From Roseitalea sp964606055 (GTDB taxonomy: Bacteria; Pseudomonadota; Alphaproteobacteria; Rhizobiales; Rhizobiaceae), in NCBI GenBank assembly GCA_964606055.1, contig CAZSFA010000175.1:1-5706 (forward strand): DNA of 5,706 nucleotides, given 5' to 3'. Below the pieces are notes generated by a model that was not told the DNA's origin, did not search any database, and worked only from the letters and a program-made list of their open reading frames with translations. Below, piece by piece: positions 1 through 5,706 of this stretch (positions within the stretch are counted from its first letter, which is position 1; the number at the start of each line of letters is the position of its first letter). The translations under genes and the position numbers were made by a program.

Positions 1-761
<761 letters not shown>

Positions 762-765
<4 letters not shown>

Positions 766-2108
766 AACAGCGTCACGGCCATGCCCGCAATGGCGGCGGC
801 GCCAAGCACCACGAACAGACCCAGCTTGAACCCGATCAGCGCCACGCCGGCCGCAACACCGATGGCAGCGGCCGTCCAATCGAGATTGGAAAGCGTCGGC
901 TGCGGCCAGAAGAAAGGGCCGGTCTGCGCATAGTCGAACGCGCCAAACAGCACGTTGAGGCCGAACCAGACGGCCAGATTGGCGATCACGCCGACCACCG
1001 CCGCGGTGATCGCCGCAAGGCTTGCCGCCAGCCAGCGCACATTGCGCAGCGCCTCGACATAGGGCGCGCCGGCAAAGATCCACAAAAAGCACGGCACGAA
1101 GGTGAAGAAGGCGGCGATCATCCCGCCGGCCAGGCCACCCGCCAACGGCGCCATGTCCGCAAGGCCGGCACCGCCGACAAAGCCGACAAAGACCAGGACC
1201 AAGACGAGCGGACCGAGCGTCGTCTCGGCCAGACCCAGACCCATCAGCATGTCCTCGGGCGTCAACCAGCCGTAAAGATCGACGGCCTGCTGGCCGACAT
1301 AGGCGAGAACCGCATAGGCGCCGCCGAAGGTGACGATGGCCGTCTGCGAGAAGAACAGCGCGGCATCTGCGAACACATGGCCGCGCCCGAACACGACCAG
1401 CAATGCGACCAGCGGCATCAGCCAGATGGCGAGCCACGCGGGCGCGGTGCGCATCACCGCGCCATGGCCCCGCACGCGGTGCGACGCCGTCGCCGCCCGG
1501 CCTGCCGGTTCGGACTCGCCCTTTGCGTCGGGCAGGAGTGATGGCGCGGCCGCATGCAGGACGGCGCCGGCAATGCCAGCCAGGGCGATGATCAGCGGGA
1601 ACGGCAGGCGCATCAAGGCGATGCCGATGAACGCCAGGACGGCGATCGCCACCATGACAGGCGCGCCGAGCGCCCGGCCCGAGACCTTGATCAGCGCCTG
1701 AACGACGACGGCGAGCACGGCCGCCTTGAGCCCGTAGAGCAGCCCGGCCACCACCGGTGCATCGCCCGCAACGATGTAGGCGGCCGACAGCGCCAGCATC
1801 ATGATCAGCCCCGGCGCGATGAACAACAGGCCCGCGATCAGCCCGCCGCGCACGCCGTTCATCAACCAGCCGGCATAGGTCGCAAGCTGCATCGCCTCCG
1901 GCCCGGGCAGCAGCATGCAGAAGTTGAGCGCATGCAGAAACTGCTTCTGGTTCAGCCAGCGCTTCTCGTCGACCAGCACGCGGTTCATCACCGCGATCTG
2001 CGCGGCCGGGCCGCCGAACGAGAGCAGTCCGATGCGGGCAAACGTCCGCGTCGCCTCGGCTTGCGAGACGTCGGCCGGTGATGGATGCGAGGCGGGATTG
2101 TCGGTCAT
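762..2108 (-). CDS. chrA: Chromate transporter, ChrA/CHR family, two-domain form
   Basis: This is a 448-residue inner-membrane protein of the CHR superfamily, whose characterised members export chromate from the cytoplasm. Two homologous halves are visible. Half 1 (about residues 20-185) has FGGP at 31-34 and PGPEAMQLATYAGW at 68-81. A polar linker follows (about 186-222). Half 2 (about 223-448) has FGG at 261-263 and the matching ETTLGP at 295-300. Many hydrophobic segments are obvious, for example around 90-110, 151-186, 224-240, 324-346 and 358-383. The length is slightly above the roughly 400 residues usual for long CHR proteins. The ATG at 2108 was chosen because it leaves a normal short N-terminal tail and clears the SDR stop by 46 bases; earlier in-frame starts lie inside the SDR gene. 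Its ribosome binding site is poor. It is probably co-transcribed with SDR. No chrB regulator is visible. Actual chromate transport is inferred from family. Confidence 0.93.
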
Positions 2109-2119
2109 GGCGGGATCGA

Positions 2120-2137
2120 GCGCGGCTTTGCCCGCGC
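2120..2137 (-). promoter_or_regulatory. GC hairpin between the SDR stop and chrA start
   Basis: Read on the minus strand, GCGCGG-GCAAAG-CCGCGC gives a perfect 6-bp stem with a 6-base loop. It lies 17 bases after the SDR stop and 11 bases before the chrA ATG, where a ribosome binding site would be expected. No good Shine-Dalgarno sequence is present. The hairpin could lower chrA translation or transcription relative to SDR. In such GC-rich DNA it could also be chance. Confidence 0.3.
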
Positions 2138-2154
2138 TTTGTGACAGGCCGATG

Positions 2155-2844
2155 TCACCAGTCAATCGGCTTGCCGTCACGGAAGAAGCCGCCTGTCGGG
2201 CCGTCATCGGCAAGCGTCGCGGCCCACACGATGCCGCGCGCGCCCTCGGGCACCGGCCGGCCGCCGCCGCCCATGTCGGTCGCGGTCCAGCCGGGGCAGA
2301 CCGCATTGACCAGGATCCCGTCGCGGGCGAACTCGGACGCCATCATGCGCGTCAGCGCGTTCAGTCCGATCTTGGACAGGCTGTAGGCGGGCGTCATGCC
2401 GGTCATCGACGCCCATGCGCCCGATTCGCTCGACACGTTGACGATGCGCGGCGCCGACGACCGCCGCAGCATCGGCAGGACGGCCACCGCAAGGCGCCAC
2501 GGCCCGATCGTGTTGGTGGACAGCGCGCCTTCGACGACGGCGAAGTCGGGCGCGCCGACGCGCTGCCATGTGTCGTAGTGGACAGCGGCATTGTTCACCA
2601 GCACGTCGAGCGCGCCGAAACGACGTTCGATGTCGGCCACGCACGCCGCGATCGAAGCGCCGTCAGCCATGTCGACCACGACGCAATCGGCCGTGGCGCC
2701 GGCATCTCGCAGGTCGCGCTCCGCCGCCCTGCCCGCGTCCCGATCACGCGCGCCGAGCAGAACATGGTGGCCCTTGCCGGCCAGTTGCCGCGCCACCTCC
2801 CGCCCAAGGCCGCGATTGGCGCCGGTGATCAACACGGTGGACAT
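2155..2844 (-). CDS. Short-chain dehydrogenase/reductase, carbonyl reductase-like
   Basis: This is a 229-residue cytoplasmic NAD(P)-dependent oxidoreductase with a single Rossmann domain. Visible motifs are the dinucleotide-binding TGANRGLG (7-14), Arg33 in GARD (suggesting NADPH preference), D58, NNAA (84-87), and a complete catalytic set: N111, S138/S139 in NVSS, Y154 and K158 in YSLSK. PGW (184-186) follows. The C-terminus (DGPTGGFFRDGKPIDW) resembles bacterial carbonyl reductase-like SDRs that reduce aldehydes or ketones; the substrate cannot be read from sequence. The ATG at 2844 is fixed by a perfect AGGAGG six bases upstream and by the usual three- to five-residue lead into the first beta strand. 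The open frame continues upstream only through non-coding DNA and the N gap. It is the first gene of a likely operon with chrA, 46 bases downstream. Confidence 0.94.
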   Translation of the reverse strand: MSTVLITGANRGLGREVARQLAGKGHHVLLGARDRDAGRAAERDLRDAGATADCVVVDMADGASIAACVADIERRFGALDVLVNNAAVHYDTWQRVGAPDFAVVEGALSTNTIGPWRLAVAVLPMLRRSSAPRIVNVSSESGAWASMTGMTPAYSLSKIGLNALTRMMASEFARDGILVNAVCPGWTATDMGGGGRPVPEGARGIVWAATLADDGPTGGFFRDGKPIDW

Positions 2845-2850
2845 GAACAG

Positions 2851-2856
2851 CCTCCT
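2851..2856 (-). promoter_or_regulatory. Consensus ribosome binding site of the SDR gene
   Basis: The minus strand reads AGGAGG, a full match to the anti-Shine-Dalgarno core, six bases before the ATG at 2844. It decides the SDR start and suggests strong translation, in contrast to chrA downstream. Confidence 0.8.
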
Positions 2857-2876
2857 GGCGGTCGAAGAGATGAACC

Positions 2877-2904
2877 ATCCTAAACGCGAACCGGCCAACG
2901 GCAA
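2877..2904 (-). promoter_or_regulatory. Putative sigma70-type promoter of the SDR-chrA unit
   Basis: On the minus strand TTGCCG (2899-2904, -35) is followed after 16 bases by TAGGAT (2877-2882, -10). Each matches four of six consensus positions. Transcription would start near 2870, giving a leader of about 25 bases that just contains the AGGAGG site. The geometry is right, but the hexamers are imperfect and no start site is known. The -35 lies in a short repeated CAACGG tract (plus strand). Confidence 0.35.
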
Positions 2905-2990
2905 CGGCACCGGTGAAGGGTGGCAGACCTGCGGCAGCCAAGTCCAGATCGAACGACATGGCACTCGCATCTGCCACGTGTCGAACGGGG

Positions 2991-3090
2991 NNNNNNNNNN
3001 NNNNNNNNNNNNNNNNNNNNNNNNNNNNNNNNNNNNNNNNNNNNNNNNNNNNNNNNNNNNNNNNNNNNNNNNNNNNNNNNNNNNNNNNNN
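2991..3090. other. Assembly gap of exactly 100 N
   Basis: A run of exactly 100 undetermined bases is the usual placeholder for a scaffold join of unknown length, so true spacing here is unknown. It hides the start of the following PepSY-like gene and the rest of the region between it and the divergent SDR gene. Frames that appear to run through the N run have no meaning. Confidence 0.95.
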
Positions 3091-3366
3091 GCATCCGCAG
3101 CCGTCATGAGCACGCTCGTCATCGGCGCGACCGTTGCCGCCGCCGGCATCGGCGTCGGCGATCAGTATGGCAACGACATCGAACAGATCCGGACCATGAT
3201 GGAAGCCGAAGGCGCCATCATCGAGGAAATCGAACGCGAGGACGGGATGATCGAGGTCGAATACACCCTGGACGGGACGATGTTCGAACTGGAGATCGAC
3301 CCTTCGACGGGGACCGTTGTCGAAGTCGAGCTTGAAGACAAAGACGATGAAGATGACGACGACTGA
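3091..3366 (+). CDS. Small exported acidic PepSY-like protein, 5' end lost in gap
   Basis: Ninety-one residues are readable before the TGA at 3364. They begin with a hydrophobic Ala/Gly/Val-rich stretch (nt 3091-3159) that looks like the core of a signal peptide or membrane anchor. Next comes a region of about 55 residues (nt 3175-3340) with the PepSY pattern: a short helix (IEQIRTMMEAEG), then strands in IEEIEREDGMIEVEYTLDG and FELEIDPSTGTVVEVE. PepSY domains are known from peptidase propeptides and many small periplasmic proteins, where they are thought to inhibit or bind partners. The C-terminus is a run of Asp/Glu (EDKDDEDDDD, nt 3334-3363), possibly metal-binding. The ATG at 3106 has no Shine-Dalgarno sequence and would leave no basic residue before the hydrophobic core, so the true start is probably in the gap. 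The regulator gene lies 76 bases downstream on the same strand. The PepSY assignment is by pattern only. Confidence 0.75.
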   Translation, partial: ASAAVMSTLVIGATVAAAGIGVGDQYGNDIEQIRTMMEAEGAIIEEIEREDGMIEVEYTLDGTMFELEIDPSTGTVVEVELEDKDDEDDDD

Positions 3367-3394
3367 CGTCCTGTCATAGGGTCTCCACCAACGT

Positions 3395-3414
3395 CGGCCG
3401 GATCGATCCGGCCG
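3395..3414. repeat. Perfect 20-bp palindrome between the PepSY-like and regulator genes
   Basis: CGGCCGGATCGATCCGGCCG is fully self-complementary. It lies 28 bases after the PepSY-like stop and 28 bases before the regulator ATG. As RNA it can form an 8-bp GC-rich stem with a four-base loop. No T-run follows, so it is not a standard intrinsic terminator. It may partly stop or process a shared transcript, or be a binding site for a dimeric regulator, perhaps the adjacent LuxR-type protein. Confidence 0.6.
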
Positions 3415-3442
3415 GCGGCAAGACAAGCAGGAGTTCACTGGC

Positions 3443-3961
3443 ATGCGCCACATCGTTCGCCCCTGGTCGGCGGTTCTGTCGGCCCATCCCGGGCTCGCAG
3501 CCCTGCTGCTCCTTCAACTGTTCTGCATCGGCTTCTTCGTGTGGGACGTGGTTGCCGACGCCCTCCTGTTGAACACCGGATCCACCTTTCCCGACAGCGA
3601 TGCGTTCGAAACCGCACTCGTGGCCGTGCTCGCCGCAAGCATGGTGGGCACGATCTCTCAAATCCAGCGGCTGAGCGTTCGCAACCAGACCGTCGAGAAC
3701 CAGCTCAAGGCTGCCTCTGGCGCATTTGCAGAACTGCTCAACAATCACTTCAACGGCTGGGAACTGACCGCTTCGGAGCGCGAAGTCGCGCTCTTCGCGA
3801 TCAAAGGGCTGGACATCGCGCAAATCGCCGAACTCCGGCAGACGAAGTCCGGCACCATCAAGGCGCAACTCAACGCCATCTACCGAAAGGCGAGCGTGTC
3901 GGGCCGCCCGCAACTGATCAGCCTGTTCATCGAGGAACTGATGAGCGAACCGCTCGGCTGA
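3443..3961 (+). CDS. Membrane-anchored LuxR-type helix-turn-helix regulator
   Basis: This 172-residue protein has two hydrophobic segments (about residues 18-43 and 56-72) separated by a short polar loop of about 12 residues that should face the periplasm. A helical linker (about 73-105) leads to a LuxR/GerE-type DNA-binding domain (about 108-165). Domain hallmarks are LTASEREVALFAIKGLD, the recognition region around TKSGTIKAQLNAIY, and RPQLISLF. There is no receiver or autoinducer domain, so it would act as a one-component regulator held at the inner membrane. The ATG at 3443 has AGGAG at 3429-3433, nine bases upstream. The upstream neighbour is the exported PepSY-like gene, possibly co-transcribed. 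Target genes and signal are unknown. The DNA-binding domain is a confident call; membrane topology is predicted from hydrophobicity by eye. Confidence 0.88.
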   Translation: MRHIVRPWSAVLSAHPGLAALLLLQLFCIGFFVWDVVADALLLNTGSTFPDSDAFETALVAVLAASMVGTISQIQRLSVRNQTVENQLKAASGAFAELLNNHFNGWELTASEREVALFAIKGLDIAQIAELRQTKSGTIKAQLNAIYRKASVSGRPQLISLFIEELMSEPLG

Positions 3962-3967
3962 GGAAAC

Positions 3968-4014
3968 GCCGTTGCAGTCTCCGCGTTCGACCGGCGTGAC
4001 GACTGCGCAACGGC
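3968..4014. terminator. Probable bidirectional terminator hairpin
   Basis: GCCGTTGCAGTC (3968-3979) pairs with GACTGCGCAACGGC (4001-4014): 12 base pairs with a two-base GC bulge in the right arm and a 21-base loop. It fills nearly all of the 57 bases between the convergent regulator and DUF3179 genes, the expected place for a shared terminator. The plus side has no T-run; the minus side continues GTTTCC, a weak one. It may need Rho or simply protect mRNA ends. Confidence 0.55.
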
Positions 4015-4018
4015 ACGA

Positions 4019-5431
4019 TCATTGCGGCTCGTACACCTCGCTGGTCACGCCGTAGTACGAACTCCATCCAAACCAGTATGCCACATGACCGGGCACGCGG
4101 GCCAGTTGCGTGCCGTCCGGCCCGATCAGCGCGTCCTCCGTGATCGACCATGTCTGGCCGTCGGCGACCAGCGTCTCGTCCGTCTCACCGGACGCAAAGA
4201 CACGATCGCCCCGCTCATATGCACGCACATCGCGCGTCTGTGCGTTGCCCACCAGCACCAACGATCGCCCCGACAAGGCGTCATTGATCACCGGTTCGGT
4301 CAAAAATGCGGAAATCGGCCACGCTTTCTGGGCGGCGACATCGCGTATGCCGAAGACGAAGTCCTTGCGCTGCACGATGCTCTCGTCGTCGACGACGGCC
4401 GGAAACATCAGATCGGGGCTGGCGAAGTAGGCGTTGTAGGTGATCCCTTCACGATAATCGCGCCGGAACCCGGTTTCGAGCGACAGAACGGTCGTATCCG
4501 GATGGCGGGCGCGCCAGTCGGACCAGCGCGTCACGGTCACGGGCCGCACGTTCAGCCGGATGCCGCTGTCGACCAGCGGACCGGAAACCGGCTCGCCGGT
4601 GAACTGGTTCCACAAACTGTCCGTCTGCCGGTCGAACATCAGCTTGTTGGACCGGTACAGAAAGCCCGACGAGCCGAAGACGAACGGTACGTCGCGGCCT
4701 TCGACGCCGGTCTCGTAGAGAATCCCCGCGCCGCACAGCGTGCAGTAGGCAAGAGCGACCGGAACGCCACCGATCACGTCGTTGAACATCTCGTGCCAGC
4801 CCATGATGCGCAACGGGTAGGCGCGGCTGTCGCCGTTGATCGACACGCCGAAGACCAGATTGTCGTCGCCCATGTAGTCGGCATCCTCGGCGGCGATCAT
4901 GGTCGGATTGTCGAGCGAGGGGATGCCATCCACGCGCACGCCGCCCCAGACCACTTCTTCAAGGCGGATGCGCATGTTCTCGGGCAGCGAGCGTTCGCCG
5001 CCGACAAAGCGCATGAACTGCGGATCGATCCGCTGGAAGACGAACAGCTTGAGTTCACGCATCACGGGATGGGGGACGACATCCGGATTGCGCTCCTGCC
5101 ACAGCATGGCATCGTCCCATCCGTTGATCGTCTCGCCGGTCAACGCGCTCAATGCCTCGCGCAGCGGCGTATCATCAATCAGGTGCCGCATGGCGATGAT
5201 CAGCGCGCCGACCGCGTCCTTTGCATCGCGCCTGACCAGTTCATCGAGCGCCGCATGGCGTTCGGGCGTCGGGCCGGCGACGGCGATCCGCAGCAGTTGC
5301 TCGTAGTCCCCCGCGCTGACCTCGGCAGGCGCTTCACCGGCATCGGGCGAGGCGTCCTGGGCGATGGCCGGCACGGCGAGACCGCCAATGACGGTCAGGG
5401 ACGCAACAAGGCGGCGAAGGATGCGGGTCAT
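4019..5431 (-). CDS. Exported DUF3179 family protein with CxxC motif
   Basis: This 470-residue protein starts with a clear signal peptide: RILRR, then a hydrophobic core, with likely cleavage after Ala24 (AIA|QD), so it should be periplasmic. Residues about 40-165 are mostly helical with a HEAT-like look and belong to no domain I can name. Residues about 166-460 match DUF3179: IPSLDNPTMIAAEDADYM (170-187), VFGVSINGDSRAYPLRIMGWHE (193-214), the CxxC of AYCTLCGAG (C230, C233), GSSGFLY (253-259), SLWNQFTGEPVSGPL (272-286), and a closing AYWFGWSSYYG (451-461). The biochemical role of DUF3179 is not known to me; conserved H213 and paired cysteines suggest metal or redox chemistry, but that is inference. 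The ATG at 5431 has GGAG at 5438-5441, six bases upstream. It stands alone on its strand, convergent with the regulator and divergent from the gene at 5680. Confidence 0.9.
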   Translation of the reverse strand: MTRILRRLVASLTVIGGLAVPAIAQDASPDAGEAPAEVSAGDYEQLLRIAVAGPTPERHAALDELVRRDAKDAVGALIIAMRHLIDDTPLREALSALTGETINGWDDAMLWQERNPDVVPHPVMRELKLFVFQRIDPQFMRFVGGERSLPENMRIRLEEVVWGGVRVDGIPSLDNPTMIAAEDADYMGDDNLVFGVSINGDSRAYPLRIMGWHEMFNDVIGGVPVALAYCTLCGAGILYETGVEGRDVPFVFGSSGFLYRSNKLMFDRQTDSLWNQFTGEPVSGPLVDSGIRLNVRPVTVTRWSDWRARHPDTTVLSLETGFRRDYREGITYNAYFASPDLMFPAVVDDESIVQRKDFVFGIRDVAAQKAWPISAFLTEPVINDALSGRSLVLVGNAQTRDVRAYERGDRVFASGETDETLVADGQTWSITEDALIGPDGTQLARVPGHVAYWFGWSSYYGVTSEVYEPQ

Positions 5432-5538
5432 GGACGGCTCCGGGCATGAGGTGAAGCCAGCCTAGGCGCATCGCATCGCCCGCATAAGGCGCCTCACCGG
5501 CTTGTGTTGAGATGTGAAAGCGGCCCTTTGCCGGCGGT

Positions 5539-5557
5539 TGCAAGCGCCGCGCTTGCA
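5539..5557. promoter_or_regulatory. Perfect 19-bp inverted repeat, candidate operator
   Basis: TGCAAGCGC and GCGCTTGCA are perfect 9-bp arms around one central base (5548). The site lies between two divergent genes, 108 bases before the DUF3179 start and 122 before the rightward ATG. Arms of 9 bp with a single central base are the geometry of dimeric repressor operators such as TetR-family sites. No convincing promoter hexamers were found beside it. A structured RNA or terminator role is possible, but no T-run follows. Confidence 0.5.
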
Positions 5558-5620
5558 CGGCCAACGCTTTTCGGCTAAGGCCGCGCCACCCGTGCGGACA
5601 CCCTTGGAGGCAGCACGGCG

Positions 5621-5650
5621 GGCCGCCCGAAGCGGCCGGTGCATTGCACC
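5621..5650. repeat. Two abutting inverted repeats upstream of the rightward gene
   Basis: GGCCGC-CCGAA-GCGGCC (5621-5637) is followed with no gap by GGTGCA-T-TGCACC (5638-5650). Each has perfect 6-bp arms. The pair ends 29 bases before the ATG at 5680 and could fold in the leader or bind a regulator. Short GC repeats are common in such DNA, so the pairing and exact abutment are the main reason to list it. Confidence 0.35.
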
Positions 5651-5679
5651 CATCTCCTATGCCCTCGAAAGGACAAGCC

Positions 5680-5706
5680 ATGAGCGAAGGCTACGTGCTC
5701 ACGGCC
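5680..5706 (+). CDS. Start of a gene cut by the window edge, perhaps a thiolase
   Basis: Nine codons are visible (MSEGYVLTA) after GAAAGGA (5667-5673), a good ribosome binding site six bases from the ATG. Acetyl-CoA acyltransferases (thiolases) often begin in this style, with a short Ser/Glu lead, a hydrophobic strand, then RTP or RTA; the decisive Arg-Thr would fall just past the edge. The gene is probably real because of its start signals, but the product is a guess. It is divergent from the DUF3179 gene across 248 bases. Confidence 0.5.

Noticed and set aside
2109..2306. Longer chrA N-terminus using an earlier ATG (for example at 2207)
   Set aside because: It would lie inside the SDR coding region and add residues with no transporter character. 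The start at 2108 gives a normal family N-terminus.
1915..2883. A 322-codon plus-strand frame antisense to SDR and the chrA start
   Set aside because: No family resemblance. It lies opposite an SDR with a complete catalytic set.
2959..2976. TGGCAC...TCTGCCA resembling a sigma54 -24/-12 promoter pointing to the PepSY-like gene
   Set aside because: The GG and GC elements are 11 bases apart, not 10, and the -12 element is poor. It reads better as a short TGGCA-N8-TGCCA dyad, probably chance.
2845..3453. N-terminal extension of the SDR frame through the N run
   Set aside because: The extension exists only because undetermined bases contain no stop. The AGGAGG site and the Rossmann motif fix the start at 2844.
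3374..3913. A 179-codon minus-strand frame antisense to the LuxR-type regulator
   Set aside because: Shadow of the regulator gene, which has a ribosome binding site and a clear DNA-binding domain.
4022..5449. A 475-codon open frame on the plus strand, antisense to the DUF3179 gene
   Set aside because: Its translation is rich in Arg, His, Gln and Asp without recognisable motifs. It mirrors a gene with a signal peptide and a clear family match, as expected for antisense frames in GC-rich DNA.
5432..5530. Possible promoter for the DUF3179 gene (minus strand TCAACA, 17 bases, TTATGC)
   Set aside because: The -10 hexamer matches consensus poorly, so I could not support it. The region also holds AGGCGC/GCGCCT arms 19 bases apart, which are too short and distant to call.

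Overview
The window is GC-rich, densely coded DNA. The proteins look like those of an alphaproteobacterium, possibly Hyphomicrobiales. This placement rests on the PRPP synthetase sequence style, GC-ending codon use and the gene types, not on any database search. No rRNA, tRNA, insertion sequence or CRISPR array is visible.

Left part (1-2990). The 3' four-fifths of a ribose-phosphate pyrophosphokinase gene (prs) reads rightward. It meets a leftward two-gene unit tail to tail: an NADP(H)-type short-chain dehydrogenase/reductase (SDR, first gene) and a two-domain chromate transporter of the ChrA family (second gene). The prs and chrA stop codons overlap inside one CTAG, which sits in the loop of a short inverted repeat. 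The SDR gene has a perfect AGGAGG ribosome binding site and a plausible sigma70-type promoter. A GC hairpin lies between SDR and chrA.

Middle (2991-4018). Exactly 100 N mark an assembly gap. It removes the 5' end of a small exported, very acidic PepSY-like protein gene reading rightward. After 76 bases holding a perfect 20-bp palindrome comes a small protein with two predicted membrane segments and a C-terminal LuxR-type DNA-binding domain. This exported PepSY-like protein plus membrane-tethered regulator is the best candidate here for an undescribed signalling pair.

Right part (4019-5706). A leftward gene encodes an exported DUF3179 protein with a CxxC motif and an extra N-terminal helical region. 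It converges with the regulator gene over a long imperfect hairpin that probably ends transcription in both directions. Its 248-bp upstream region holds a 19-bp perfect inverted repeat and two abutting hairpins. The window ends nine codons into a divergent gene that begins like a thiolase, but that identification is weak.

The genes do not form one pathway: nucleotide precursor synthesis (prs), an SDR-chromate efflux unit, a putative envelope-sensing pair, and a DUF3179 gene divergent from a possible acyl-CoA gene.
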